From Hawksworthiomyces lignivorus (Eukaryota; Ascomycota; Sordariomycetes; Ophiostomatales; Ophiostomataceae), in contig NTMA01000012.1 in NCBI GenBank assembly GCA_002917075.1, positions 62,001-126,000 of the forward strand: a stretch of DNA of 64,000 nucleotides, written 5' to 3'. A model generated the notes under the pieces. It did no database searches and was not told the DNA's origin. It worked only from the letters and a program-made list of their open reading frames with translations. The translations under genes and the position numbers were made by a program. This document shows, one piece after another, positions 1-13,090 of this stretch; the stretch's first letter is position 1, and every line of letters starts with the position of its first letter.

Positions 1-1647
1 TCTCTCGCTCGTCTCTTTTCGCGAAGCCCCTTTGCTAGTTTAAATGAAAATATAGGGACACTAGATTTCTTCATTGTGTTGTTCTACTATTTTCCGTTTC
101 TTTTTTTTTCTTCTTCATTTTCATTTTCCTTTTCTGTTTCCCATCCCTCCGCTTGCCGGTCTTAGTCTTTCTTTTCCTTTTCCATTGTTCCCATGGTCTC
201 ACTTTCGTATCCCGAACTCTTCATAACTCCCATTGAGCGCGATCCTTGCTCATACGAAAAGGCCACTCACACATATTTTCATCTTCCAGCGCGTATTCTC
301 TCGAGTCTCCTTATTCTAAATATCGTGCTTCACTTCAATATAGCCAGCCATCAACCTTCAAATTCGAGTCTCGAAACTTCGGAAATCACTCTCTTTCACT
401 CTACGTGTCCTAACCTCTCTCCTCCGATTCCGAGGTGGAAAACTTACTTCGTCTTATTTGAAATACCCTTCGGCGGTTTCCAACAGCACATCTTGATCCT
501 CATCACCAGTTTGCGGTGCTTCTTGAGCCATTCGATAGAAATAAACCGTATTTCTAGGAATATCTGCTTGCTTAGCAGCAACCACGACTCTCAGTTTCCC
601 TTGATATCCTGTTTAACCTCATAGACCTTCCTAGTTCATTCCTTATAGAGTAGACAGCTCCTTTCTCGTCTGCTCTGCCTTGGTAAGCTACCAACTCCAC
701 ATTTTAGGCTCCTTATTTTTGGTCTGTTCTCCTCTCTCTACCAGTCCTCTCGCCAAGGAAATAAAAGCATCCGCATCTCAGTCTGTTCATTTCCTGGAGA
801 TTGCCGTGTGAAATACTAGACCTTGATTGCGACGGGCAGCCTTTTTTTTTATCTTTTTTATTCTGGAATTGAATTTTATCTTTTTGGCTTTTTTTTTTTC
901 CTTCCTTCTGGCTTCCCTTTATAGTCTTCACCGCTTTTGTTGGCTGTTAGGGGAGGCAAATCTCTCACCTGACCGTTTGCAAACTAGAAATACCTGGGTG
1001 CTGATGGTCTTCCTATTGTCCACCCCTCTAAGCCCATTAGGAAGGAAGCCAATATAGCTAGGCCATCTACAGGGCGTCACGAGGCTAACCAATCGCACAC
1101 AGGTCACTTAAGGTCGCCACTTGGCCCATTAATTTCATCTTTTCCTCTTTTCTTTCGTCCTTCTCCTTTCATCTTATTTTGCCTTAACTACTCTTATCGT
1201 TTCTCTTCATCCACTTGGCGTCTGATCTTGCACTATAGCAAACCGACTTCTCCTCGCATCACACTTCACCTAGCTGTAACCAACCACATCGTCGTCCCTG
1301 CCGGTTGGGCTTGTACTCATTCTCCTAGTCTCACGTGCCCCATTTAGAACACCTCCTACCGCATAACTTCATGTTGGCTAGAAAACCGGGCAGCAACATC
1401 CCAGCAGACGAAATCTCTAAGCGGTAGAACCTTAATATTATAGACCGAGGCTATTCGCATCATACCACATCGCTACAGAACGCTGCTTTCGGTCTTTCTT
1501 CGTCGGATCAAGGCCTTCTCGTTCGGAATACGGACAGACTACGTCACCACATCTGTAGCCTCATTCTTCTGAGCTGGAACGCACTCTGAATGCGACTGAA
1601 CGTGTTTGCATCTTAACGTCCGAAGTCGTTCAAGTAAGGACACACGG
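1..1647. promoter_or_regulatory. C/T-rich upstream region and probable leader of the PSP1 gene
   Basis: This stretch is strongly pyrimidine-rich on the plus strand, as is common for promoters and 5' leaders of filamentous fungi. An ATG-started frame at 193-624 exists but shows no domain and has a composition like its surroundings, so I do not call it. The region could hold a spliced or long 5' UTR with upstream ORFs. No tRNA or repeat was seen. Confidence 0.4.
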
Positions 1648-4600
1648 ATGATGAGCGCCGGAATTAAACCTGGCCCACCTCTCAAACTGGGCCAAAGCGG
1701 ACTTGCAGCTGCTCCAAGCAACCAGGCTATTTTGCTAGACAAGCTCAATCGCCGCTCCACTCCTGACTCTGAAGCCCTAGCCAGCTCAGATGACGAGCCC
1801 GATCTGAACAATCGCAAAGAGACGACTTCACCAGCAATAATTGCAGGTCCTTCTACTACAACTGCAGTTTACAGCCAACCCATCTCCCAAACACAACCAC
1901 CAAAGCCTGTCCGCCGCGCTTCGTGGCTCAATGATACAAGCCAAGGTACTATTAGACCAAGGAACGAATCTTTTGTCAGCGCTTCAATGTCGTCCAACGT
2001 ACCTCATCCAAGCACACCGTCTGCAGACGTGGGTCCTGGAGCTGCTGGGGCTGGTACTGGCGCTTTGAGTATGACAAGTGGTTGGAGCCCTCATGCGGTC
2101 TCGCCGTCTGCCGCCCTGAACCGAGTCCAATCCAACACCTCGACTTCTTTTCACTGGGGCACGGGTATATGGACCACGGAGAGGAAAGACCTACCTTCGA
2201 GATTGTCTGAAGTACTCCCGTCCCCTACGTCTGCCAATCCACCAGGCTCTGCTGGAAGCTCTTTCTTCGGCACAGACAGCCTACCCACGCAAACCTCACC
2301 GGCACCGAGAGATCAAGGTCTCGGCCCTAATTCTCAGATTCCATTTGCTATCCCGTTACATCCTACGCCAAAGACTTATCGATCGCAATCATACTCTGTC
2401 GGCCAACTTGAGCCCGATGCTGCTCTGCCAGGCGCTACAACCTCTCCATCAGCTGCGCCATCAATAGGCGGTCCTTCTGTTCTCGGATCACGTGTTCGTC
2501 CTATTGCCGGATTGCAACACCGCCCCTCTCGCCCTAGCATGCTCAGTGAAATGTCGAGTGACGGCGGCATGCTGGGTAAAGTGAAAGAGGTTGAGGACGA
2601 TGACGATGAGAGTGCGAATGATTCCCTTCAAGGCAGCCAGCACTTGTCGGCCGAAGCTAAGACTATTGAAATGCTGACCCGAGAAAATGCCATCTTACGG
2701 CAACATGCGGCGAGTCAGCAATACCATAATTCCCGAATTCGCCCCCGCGCATCCACGGCAGCTGCCTACGGACTTGGTAATGGCTACGGACTGCAAGAGT
2801 CTGTCCCGGAAGAGGCTTCCGATTACGCTATTGATGAGCTTGACGAAATCAATGACAACGATCTAACCGCTGCTGCGAAGAGGGCGACAGTCCGCAGGAT
2901 GAGCGAGTTTGCCGCTGCAGGCTCTTTCCGTTCACCTTTTGCAGTAGAGAACCGCAAACTGGAAAATGTGAAGAAAGCGTTCTGGCAGAGCTCGCCGGGT
3001 TTCGCTGACGCATCCCCAAGCCGACGTCATTCATTCGCTGATATCCCCACAAGGCAGGCGTCTATCGGGTCCATCAACGAGGTTGTCCTTGGGCACGACG
3101 TCAACTCTCAAGACTCACAGTCAACAGGCATCGAGTTCGCTTCACCTTTTGCCGACATGCACAGTTTTGCAGCCAAGTCGGTGGCAGCCCAGGCGCTGTA
3201 TGCGAGTGGGTCGGGCGCGCCACCTGGAAGTTCACAGGCGGTAGGCACGCAGCAGCTTTTGCAGCAACAGCACCAGTCTCAGCAGTCACAAATTCCGCTC
3301 GTCGGTTCAGCTGCAGCATCTGCATACAGTAGTAATGCTTACCCATCTCCGTATGGTCTCCATGCACCATCTTTCTCTGCACGGCCAACATCGCCGCAGC
3401 GTAGCATATATGGCATGTCGCAACCTAATCGTTCAACACCACTCCACGTTGTCCTCTTCAAGTGCGCTCGAGCGGATGTATTCTACATCCAAGAAGGCAC
3501 TGGCCTGACGGTTAAGCCAGGCGATCTGGTTATTGTTGAGGCAGACCGGGGCACCGATTTGGGAACAGTTGCTGTCGACAATGTCGATTGGGTTGAAGCG
3601 CGTCGGCTGAAGGAGCACTATGCAGAAGAACAATACAAGTGGCTCATGATGTACTCGCAGAATGCAGCAGCTGCACAAGAAGGTGTGGGTGCTGGCCTCA
3701 TGGCATCGTCCACTGGCCTTCAAGGGAGCGCCATTGGTGGTATGGGCCCCCCGGGACAGCACCATATGCAAGAACCAAACGCTGGGGAGCTCAAGCCGAA
3801 GCTTATCAAACGCTTAGCCCAGAATCACGAGATCCATGCCTTGCGGGACAAGGAAGGTAATGAGGCTAAGGCTAAGCGGGTCTGCATGCAGAAAGTTAAA
3901 GAGCACGGCCTTAATATGGAGATTCTTGATGCGGAGTTCCAGATGTAGGTAGCTCTTTTTCATTGCCGAGGGCTCTCTCCGATCCACCGTGATAAAACCT
4001 GATACTAACGAAACATTACAGGGACTGGAAGAAGCTTACATTCTACTACTTCGCCGATGCCTATATCAACTTCAACTCACTGGTCACTGATCTCTTCAAG
4101 ATCTACAAGACGCGCATCTGGATGTCCGCTATTAACCCGGCATCCTTCGCCAGCCAACCTCTAGGTCTTCAAGCCCCAAGTGGAATCGGTCCTGGAGCTG
4201 TGGTTGTTGGTAGAGGCGCACCCTCATCCGATCGTCGACAGAATCAACAAGCCGACCAAGTTTCACCAGCCATCCAGCAACAACAGCCGCACCAGTCTCA
4301 ACAACAGACAATGTCTGCCTACTCGCCTGTTTCATCTGGGCGTGGGTACCAAGGAGGCATCAGCCCACAGCCTTCTGGGGGGCCCCCTGCTGGAGCAGGT
4401 AATTTTCCACCGGCATTCCCCTACGGACCTTACGGAGCATTTGGAAGTATCCCGCGTGCGGCCGGTCCTGCTTATGGCCAAGGTATCGTACCCACGGCAA
4501 GCGATAGCTATCCGATGGGCTATGCGGTGTCTGGCGATTACCAAGCGACACGCGCCCGCTTTCCAACTAGTCAGACCGAGGAAGTTCAGCATGGGCAAGG

Positions 4601-4670
4601 GCTATCTTCGCTAGCCACACCTGGCGAGTGGATTGGGAATTTCCAAGGTCTCTCTCTCAATTCTCGATAG
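1648..4670 (+). CDS. PSP1 C-terminal domain protein (two exons)
   Basis: Exons are 1648-3944 and 4022-4670, giving about 981 residues. The 77-nt intron (3945-4021) has GTAGGT, a GATACTAACG branch site and ACAG; splicing restores ...QMDWKKLTFYYFADAYINF. Residues about 1-595 are low-complexity, rich in Ser, Pro, Ala and Gln, with a short coiled-coil-like piece (TIEMLTRENAILRQ). Residues about 600-800 carry the PSP1 domain (LFKCARADVFYIQEGTGL, KPGDLVIVEADRGTDLGTV, RLAQNHEIHALRDKE). The tail is Gln/Gly/Pro-rich. The family is named for yeast PSP1, a suppressor of DNA polymerase alpha mutations, and fungal members are linked to mRNP or P-body biology; the exact role here is inferred. The first ATG in frame after a stop is at 1648, followed directly by a second at 1651, which has A at -3 and may be the real start. 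The open frame extends upstream only through a TTG at 1606. Confidence 0.85.
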
Positions 4671-6345
4671 AAAGACATACCGAAAGGAACATAAAGAGGT
4701 ATATACTCTATCCTCCAGGTTGAATAATGCTTATGCAAAAAGATTTTTTTAAAACAAAAAAAACAAAAAAACAAAAATATAAAGAGCAGAGAAAAAGAGC
4801 CAGAAAGATCGCCTCGGGCACATTTTTACTTGTTTTTGCCAATTTTTTTTTTCGGTTCGTTCTGCCACCCAGTATAGACAGCAGAATGATTAGAGTGCAT
4901 TTCCTTTCTCTTCCGACGAAGACGCTACGACAACACGGACACATCCATGCTGTATACAACGAATTTTCTGATCATTTTCAATACGACCAAAAAGACTCAT
5001 TAAGTCAGCTTGCGTTAACTTCGAATGCGAAGTTAGGGGGAGGGGGGCGTTGTTGGGCATGTATTTGCTTTACCTTGCTTTGGTTTGCTCTAGGAATCTC
5101 TTTCCACTGAAAAGCCGGGGGTTCCTTTTCCTTCACGACATGCACATGTGTCTACCGCTTTATGCTTTTGGCTGTTTTGTGTTTCTAATGGTTATTTTCT
5201 TATATCTGTGCCATGCCGTCCTGTTTTATAACTCTCATTATGTTTCCTTTCTCTGTTTCCATCCATTCTGTTTCGGCCTTTCTTTATATATCACGACTCG
5301 GAGGAAAGACGAAGTTTAAATTCTTTTTCAACGGTTATTCTATGATAGACAAAGAGACTTGCCTTCTGTTTTCATCTTATCTCTTTTAACTTCATATTGT
5401 CTCGTTTGTTTTTTGCGTGTTTTACACCCCAAATGTAATCTGACCTATATAAATATGGCTACTGCTATTGTTTCACCTTTCGCTTTATTGCACTCTTCGT
5501 GCCTTCCATAGCGGCTCCTCCACATTTCTATTTCAATCCAAGGCCAATTATCAGTTGTGTTTCACTTTCTTTCATTGCGCTTTCTTCCTTTAGCATGTCA
5601 AAGCGGCCGCGTATGTATGAATTCGTTACCATGAGAAAACAAGGCAAGATGGAGAGAGGAAAAAGTAAGAGGAAAAAAAGATGTTCTTGATTTTGCTATG
5701 TTCATCATTTCATTCGAAAATGTTGTATGTTATCTCCAAGAAAGACTTTGTGCACCTACTCAGGTCTAGCAAGAATTTCGGACAGTGCTAGTTGTTGCTC
5801 GCTTTTCTCTTGTTTTGCAGATGGATAGAAAAGAAAACAAAGAGTTCAAATGGGTGTCAGACCGGCCTTCTAGAGAGAAAGAGGCCAAACAAGGGTGTTA
5901 CTGCAGCACGGACAGAGTTTTAGAATGGACGAGCAGATAGCTGTTTGCATTTAGACTAGGAAAGCGCTCTCATGATATTGCCGTGAAGGCATATGTCCTT
6001 ACTTGACGGGAATGCCGCCGTCAGACAAAATATTCGAATACTTACCTACCTGAGATATCAGCAAGGATTGATGCTGTTCTTGCCAGTTTAGCTACTTGCC
6101 TTGGCCACGACAATATCATTTCTTCACATAGAAGAGCACCTCCTTCGCTCTTACCTTGCTTTCCGTTAGACACGCACTGGTGAAATCGAGAGCTTGTCCA
6201 ACTAACCTTTCCATTCTCTTGATAACACATATATTCCGGTATAATATTTACATTGTATCCGCGGAATTTCAAAAAGAGCGAAACGACTCAACGACTCAAT
6301 AACGTCTAGGTCCAAGGCTGAGCGCAAAAGCGGTAGCCGAGTTGA
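4671..6345. other. Intergenic region downstream of the PSP1 gene
   Basis: About 1.7 kb without a supportable gene. It opens with an A-rich stretch near 4736-4785 and continues T-rich, consistent with a 3' UTR and transcription end of the PSP1 gene. The last few hundred bases are presumably the promoter of the next gene. Several short frames (for example 4727-5110 and 5050-5319) are hydrophobic translations of T-rich DNA and are not called. Confidence 0.5.
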
Positions 6346-7465
6346 ATGGCAGGAAGAAGAATGGCGCCCCTCAGTACTAAGAGACAGTCTGTTTGTACGT
6401 GCCTCTTTCTTGCTTACACTTCATTCCATGCGGATATAGTTTTCTCTTTCGAATGGACAAAATAACTTCTTCTCTACTGACTGCCATGTTTCGGTTTTCT
6501 TCTCCTACCAGCGCCAGCCCGGTCCTTTGAAAAAAAGGAACCCAGTAACGAAGACATTCAGACGGGAGCTGCTTGGCCGCGACCTGCTGCCAAACAGACA
6601 CATAGCAAAAAGTAGTCTCCAGTCACCAAATTTCATAATACAAATATATTCCTCCACGGATACTAATTAAATAGTTGGTCTTTTTGGCAGGATTCTGTCC
6701 GCACCCGTGAAGCAGAACGCGTCCACCAATACATAGGAGCATTTCAAGCAGAGGCGACAGCCTCTAGACACAGTGCTGTAGCATCTCTGAAGAAGCGGCA
6801 AGAAGTGAGGTGAGATGTCCTGAGAGTGGCGACTATTGCAGCCGCCATGGCCGATAATATACGTCGGTGATTCCTATAATCTCTGCTAACAGCTCAGGGC
6901 TAAATTGAGCACAGCATATCGGGAACGGATTCAAGCAGCAGCATGTGAGGGGGAGGCAAAGGAAGTGACTATTTTGGCCTCCGGGGTTGATGCAGACCCC
7001 GCCGCAGCCAGAACCGTTGTCAGCCATCCTCTATTTAGCACCGGTCATGAGATCCTCGATCTCCTGAGCTACGCCCTGACGCAGTACGACAGGGCTAACG
7101 AAGCACTACAAGCAACAGCAGCTAGAAGTGGCCCCATTGAAGCCACAAAGGCAGCTTGGGACAAAGACCGCGCTGAGGCTAGAAAGCTCCTTGGCTACGG
7201 CCGCGTATACGGAGACAACTTGGCACACGATATTATCATCCCCGGCGTTAAGATAGATGTGGAAGCTCTCGAACAGAAGAGCCTCAATCAAACAGGTTGC
7301 TCGGCCATTGAGCTGTTCCCCCACAGCCGTGAGATAGTGGCCTCCAGCCAGACCTGGGGCGAAGCAGCCCGCACACAGATGCAGGCATTGACAGGGCTGA
7401 TCAACACGATCCCTAAAGAGAAGAAAGCGGCTAATGAAGAAAGCAATTCAGATTTGAGGCGATAG
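6346..7465 (+). CDS. Hypothetical protein, four exons, Ala/Glu-rich helical
   Basis: Proposed exons are 6346-6394, 6512-6611, 6675-6809 and 6898-7465, totalling 852 nt (283 residues) in frame. Introns: 6395-6511 (GTACGT...ACCAG), 6612-6674 (GTAGTC...ATAG, TACTAAT branch close to the acceptor) and 6810-6897 (GTGAGA...CTCAG, GCTAAC branch). The protein starts MAGRRMAPLSTKRQSVS, has a basic/polar N-tail of about 50 residues, then a largely helical body (WSFWQDSVRTREAERVHQY, KKRQEVRAKLSTAYRERI) and a charged tail ending SNSDLRR. No signal peptide or membrane segment is evident. I do not recognise the family. The third exon's acceptor was chosen at 6674 because the alternative at 6690 breaks the frame; exons 3 and 4 are more secure than exons 1 and 2. 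Confidence 0.6.
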
Positions 7466-7828
7466 CGAGTAAGTCGGCGTAATTTGACTGTAGAGACTGA
7501 AGGTGAAAGTGCTTATGAGGAAGGAGGAAAAAGATTTGTACAGTTTGTTTATGATTCAAGAGATAGTTACTATGGTATTATGGAATGAGAGAGGAGAGTT
7601 CTTTGACGCCAAAAGTCTGGCCCACCCAAGTCCAGCGCTTTTGGGAGTGAGCCAATCAACAGCGGGGCAGCAACTGTAGATACTAAAAAAAAAAGTTTAA
7701 ACCGTCAACTTGATCTTGCAACAGAGGCATATAAAGAGAGGTTGTGTTTGTTCTGCATGAAGAAGAAGCTAACTCAGCAAAATTTTGTCGGCCAAATTTT
7801 ACGACCGGCTATATAAGCAGAAGACAAA
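7466..7828. promoter_or_regulatory. Intergenic region and RRP42 promoter
   Basis: This 363-bp gap holds the 3' end of the hypothetical gene and the RRP42 promoter. A CCAAT box lies at 7652-7656, about 175 bp before the RRP42 ATG, and a TATATAA word lies at about 7811. No other gene is visible. Confidence 0.45.
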
Positions 7829-9117
7829 ATGGCCTCGACGCAGCACGTGCTGCTGTCGCCCGCCGAGCTCTCTTTTTTGCATACCTCCCTCTCTCAGTCG
7901 CCGCCTATTCGCCTTGATGGACGCGCCGCAACGCAGTTCCGGCCTCTGCGCGCTGAGACGGGCGTGTTGCCTGGGGCCAATGGAAGTGCACGTGTCTGCT
8001 TTGCCGATGGTACGGAAGCCATTGTTGGGGTAAAGGCGCAGATCGAGAAGACAAGAGAGACGGGGCTCGGAAGCGATGACGACGATGACGATGCGGAGCA
8101 GGACATATGGAATGCGGCAGAAGATGACGGTGGCGAGGGTGGTGATGGAGGAGACGGCAAAAAGAGCGGAAGTGCCTCCTCATCACCCTCCTGGGTCGAA
8201 GTTACCGTGGAGATCCCTGGCGTTAGAGACGATGATGCCAGCACGGTATTTCTCGCGGCGCTCCTAGCTGAAGCACTTTTGGCAGACGGATGCCTGACAC
8301 ATGCTTTGCGCATTAACCGGCGCTTCCACTGGAAGCTGTTTTTGGATGTGAGCTCTAACTATCTAGACTGACTCTACCCTCTCCCCAACTCTCCTTCGCC
8401 TCATAGTGCTGATGATCCAAGATCCTTCTTATATCTCCGCCCCTCTCATATCCCCTGCCACTGCTTTCTCTGACCACACACTTGGCCCTGCTGGCTACAC
8501 GCCTGCCGCGCCTAATCTCAGAAGGCGACGAAGATCCATTTTTCGATGACGACTGGGACGCATCGACTCTCTTGTACCAGAAGCCAGCCGAGCCAGCCAA
8601 GACGGCTCCCATCTCTACAACAACACCAACATCTATCGCCCGCCCTCCAATTACCCTCCTTGTTATGACTGTCGGCGACAACATACTATTTGATCCTACA
8701 GCAGAAGAGCTCGCCGTGGCCAATGCTGTGCTGGCCGTATCCGTAGGCCAGGTGCCTACTACCAACAGTAGCAGCGCCGCATCATCTGCTTTTAAAAATA
8801 AGACGTCGTCTTCCCCTGCCCTCCGTCTGCTGGCCATTCGCACAATCGACCCTCCTTCCCGACTCACCGCACCAGGCACTCCCTACAACCCGGACGCCAA
8901 CAAGAAACAATCCGCGCAGCCGCCCTCGGATGCCCAACCTGCGCCAAACGACGCGCCTTCCCGCATACCCGAGACTGAAGGCATATACGGCGTGTGGCGC
9001 GCTCCTCGTGGTGGCGCCAAAGTGGCGCTGCTAGCGGCTATGACGCACAAGGTGCTAGAGAAGGGAGGTGTGGCAGAGGAGGTGTTTGCCGGCCTGGACG
9101 GCGTGGAGATTGCATAG
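7829..9117 (+). CDS. RRP42: Exosome complex component Rrp42 (RNase PH fold)
   Basis: Exons are 7829-8347 and 8422-9117 (404 residues). The 74-nt intron is placed GTGAGC...CCAAG because this joins LFLD to ILLISPPLSYPLPLLSLTTH, the expected continuation in Rrp42. The N-terminus (LSPAELSFLHTSL, IRLDGRAATQFRPL, GVLPGANGSARV) is the family hallmark. Rrp42 is one of six RNase PH-like subunits of the nuclear and cytoplasmic 3'-5' RNA exosome ring; eukaryotic ring subunits lack phosphorolytic activity and act structurally and in RNA path formation. Unusual points: an acidic, Asp/Gly-rich insertion at residues about 80-115 (DDDDDD then EDDGGEGGDGGDG), and extra Thr/Pro/Ser-rich stretches in the second half that make it longer than the roughly 265-300 residues usual for this family. 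The gene is convergent with the next one, with 267 bp between stops. Confidence 0.92.
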
Positions 9118-9384
9118 TCTGCAGGCAAAGATTGTTTTACTCTGTGATTTTATATCGGGATGGACAGGATAGGAAAGAGCGTCAAAAAAATCGGGACCAG
9201 GCGTCAAGCGGTCTTGTTGTTATTTTTGTGGTATCCATTTCATATTACAGCATAAGGAGTGGTGGTTTTGATAAAAAGGTAGATATCCTATATAAACAGA
9301 AGTGGGCGAGTAGGAATCACTGCATCTGCCACACAATAAAAAATTTCTCAAACCCTCCTCAAAAAAACAAAAAAAAAAAAACTT

Positions 9385-10392
9385 TTAAAATAGGCCCAAG
9401 AATTTCTTCCGTTTCTCGACATCACCAGCAGTAGGGTCTTCGGTCGCTGCGGTAGCTGCAGCACCTCGGATCGGCGAAGCGTCATCTACGACCACTGCTG
9501 CCGCCGGCGGTGCCTCGTCGGACTCGTTCCGCGCCGGCGCTGTTGGTTCTTGTGTTTTCTTGCCAGCGCCACCGAACCAGCCGCTGCTGCCGAACCCGAC
9601 TGTCTCTTCTAGGCCGTGCGCCTTGCGGTACAGCGTGCGCTTGGCGACGTCGTCGACGCGGCGCTGGCGGCGCTCGGCGATCGCGTTTGCCTTGTGTTCC
9701 TCGGTCAGGCGCCATACTTCTGCAGCCGTACGCAGCGCCTGGACAGGGTGGGCCGCCAGCTCCGCGGCTTCCGGCAGCATGTCGGCAAAGGGCGACGTGC
9801 GGCGGAAGTTCTCAAACAGCGTGTACAGGGCCAGCGCCGTCAGCGTCGACATGGTCACGGTCAGGTGCAGGGCGCGGCTGGTCCAGAACCAGTGGCCCCA
9901 GGTGCCGGGCGGGGCCATCATGCCCGGGTACTGGCGGGTGCGCTGGGCCTGGCGCTCGGCGGCGGAGAGATCGCCGCCGTAGTGATGAGAGCTTGGGCCG
10001 CCGCGCGATGCGCGGGGAAGGCGAGCGCCGTGGGAGGGTGGGTTGAACTGGGTGGGCTGCTCGAGGATGTTGCTGGGCTTGGGCTTGGGCTTGGCCGACG
10101 GGGAAGCGGACGCAGCTTTGCTCTGCCGGGTCGACGCATGCCGGATCTGCTGCCGGGCCGTCGCTGCCGCCGTAGCTGCCGCCGCATCGGCGCGGCCAGA
10201 CAACCGGTGGCGTCTTATGGCGGCCGGGGGTGAAAAGGACGAGAAGAAGGAGGGGGAGGAGGGGGGAGACATCGGTTGTACGACAAACGTGCGCTGTCGT
10301 CCCTGCCACAGAGGCCCGCGCCGAGGGAGCAAGAACCGCGGGATAGCGGCCACGGCGGCCGAAGCGGTGGATGGCACAGAAGTCGAAGCCAT
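9385..10392 (-). CDS. Fungal mitochondrial membrane protein of unknown function
   Basis: This is a single exon of 335 residues starting MASTSVPSTASAAVAAIPRF. The first 100 or so residues are rich in Arg, Ala and Ser with almost no acids up to about residue 60, which fits a mitochondrial presequence. A conserved-looking core follows: FNPPSHGARLPRASRGG, YPGMMAPPGTWGHWFWTSRA, then one membrane helix (about LHLTVTMSTLTALALYTLF) and NFRRTSPFADMLP. After that comes a charged helix (RRQRRVDDVAKRTLYRKAHGLEE) and an acidic/Ala-rich tail. From memory, proteins with the YPGMM..GTW..WF core and one helix are widespread in ascomycetes with no assigned function. Location in the mitochondrial inner membrane is inference. 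The gene is GC-rich compared with its flanks. Confidence 0.8.
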   Translation of the reverse strand: MASTSVPSTASAAVAAIPRFLLPRRGPLWQGRQRTFVVQPMSPPSSPSFFSSFSPPAAIRRHRLSGRADAAAATAAATARQQIRHASTRQSKAASASPSAKPKPKPSNILEQPTQFNPPSHGARLPRASRGGPSSHHYGGDLSAAERQAQRTRQYPGMMAPPGTWGHWFWTSRALHLTVTMSTLTALALYTLFENFRRTSPFADMLPEAAELAAHPVQALRTAAEVWRLTEEHKANAIAERRQRRVDDVAKRTLYRKAHGLEETVGFGSSGWFGGAGKKTQEPTAPARNESDEAPPAAAVVVDDASPIRGAAATAATEDPTAGDVEKRKKFLGLF

Positions 10393-11937
10393 TGGTGGAG
10401 TACGAGCGATTCACTCAATCGGTGGCTTGAATTGACGTCGTGGTCGCCCTGCACTTGAATTTTTTGGAGCAAAATCTTAGAGAGCGAGGTCTGAGCATGC
10501 ACGAAATGGCCCCACCTTTCTCCGACTAACGCGGTGAGCTTTGGACATTTAACCTCTTGCAGCCTCGAAATTAAGGTACAAAAACCTGTCTCTCTTTTTC
10601 TCTCTCTCTTCACGTCACTGAAGGAAAAGACAGCGCCGCGCCAGCCAGCAAAACCGTCCTATGTACAGCGCAATGCTCTGCAGTTCATTGCTCGTCGCCC
10701 AAGTGATTACGATCAATCTCGTCGTAAGATGTAGCGAGAAATTGGAGACAAAAGGAAAAACAGGTAACCCGAATTCGCGCTGGACACAGCAGGTCAAATA
10801 CTGAATACTTATATAACATCCATACCACTGTACCGCATATTTCATAGCCTCGCTCTTCGAGATTACGAGGAAGTTCGTTTATGAGCTGACTGGTACAATA
10901 ATCTAGTATGGCCAACTACGGCGGACTACGAGCATCTGTTGATCAAGGTATATCTTCTGCATATAACAGCTTGACAAGCATTTCCGCCTGCTGAGATGCT
11001 CCGTATTTATACATACATATGCACATAAGCTGCGTAGCTCTGTAGAGAAGACGACAAAGGGAAGCACAGGCACAGGCGGAACTATTTGGCTCTGAAAAGC
11101 AAGTAGTTCGATTCGTCAATCCCGATTTCCAAGACAAGAAAGGGCGGTGTTTGAAGGCGTTTGGTGGCACTTGGGGAGTTATCGAGGTGCATAGTCAGTC
11201 CAGAGTCATGCTAGTGATACTACTCAAAACCTACCAATTTAGTTTGTGCGTACGAGACCGGCGCTGGCGGCGCGAGTAGCAAGTACATGTATGAAGTTCC
11301 TCTCCGAGGAATCTCCAAGTAATACGAGTATTCACACACATTACGGAGTACTCTACGTCAAAAGAAGAGACCCAAAACAACTAATACTGCCTCTCACTCA
11401 GATCGCCTGCTTTTTGTCATTAGCGTCATTTTCTGCTTTGCGAGGTTTTTCCCTCTATTTTTTTTTTTTTTTTTTTTTTACCGGCGTCTCCCGATCGAGT
11501 GGGTACTTGTCCCCTGTACTCTCGCCAGCTTCGTTCAAATGGGCATCTTCTGATTGGTCCCAGGTCAAAGCCCGCCACGCCCAGTGGCTAATCCCTTGAC
11601 CAGGACATACCTATGACCCTCTCACGCCTCTGTAAGAGACTTGGTATGCGCGCAGTGCTGCTATTTCTGCTGGGGCAAAGAGCTAAACATTCCGTCACCC
11701 CGGTTTTTCATTCGCTCGGCCTTGCCTATCCTGTCGCTTCTTTTGGCTGCTTGTGCTCTCCCCACTGCCTTTTCTCTCTGCTCCTGATTTTTCCCGGGTC
11801 GGTCTCTTCCTCTTTTTTTTTCTTTCTTCTTTCACCACAATCTTCTCACTTGAACACTTCAGACAACTTTAGGACATCCTCTTAACTTTCATTCTCGTCA
11901 TCCTCTCTCATTCCCCTCCTCTCGCACTACGAGCAAA
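10393..11937. promoter_or_regulatory. Divergent intergenic region upstream of cytochrome c
   Basis: This 1.5-kb region separates the minus-strand mitochondrial protein gene from the plus-strand cytochrome c gene, so it holds both promoters. The half near cytochrome c is C/T-rich and includes a long oligo-T tract near 11458-11479. Overlapping short frames on both strands show no domain. A TACGGAGTA word sits at 11342-11350. Confidence 0.5.
11553..11557 (-). promoter_or_regulatory. CCAAT box upstream of cytochrome c
   Basis: ATTGG on the plus strand (CCAAT on the minus strand), in the context TGATTGGTCC, lies about 380 bp before the cytochrome c ATG. In fungi the HAP/CBC complex binds CCAAT and controls respiratory genes including cytochrome c, so the site is plausible, but a 5-mer alone is weak evidence. 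Confidence 0.35.

Positions 11938-13090
<1,153 letters not shown>

Noticed and set aside
193..624. 143-codon ATG frame upstream of the PSP1 gene
   Set aside because: C/T-rich leader composition, no domain and no splice context; at most an upstream ORF.
1606..1647. TTG-started N-terminal extension of the PSP1 protein
   Set aside because: There is no ATG; the two ATGs at 1648 and 1651 follow directly and fit eukaryotic initiation.
6691..6809. Alternative acceptor at 6690 for the third exon of the unknown gene
   Set aside because: It puts exon 2 out of frame with exon 3; the acceptor at 6674 restores the frame.
9510..10435. Several long overlapping frames on both strands over the GC-rich mitochondrial protein gene
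   Set aside because: High GC makes stops rare; only the minus-strand frame 9385-10392 has a presequence, a membrane helix and a family-like core.
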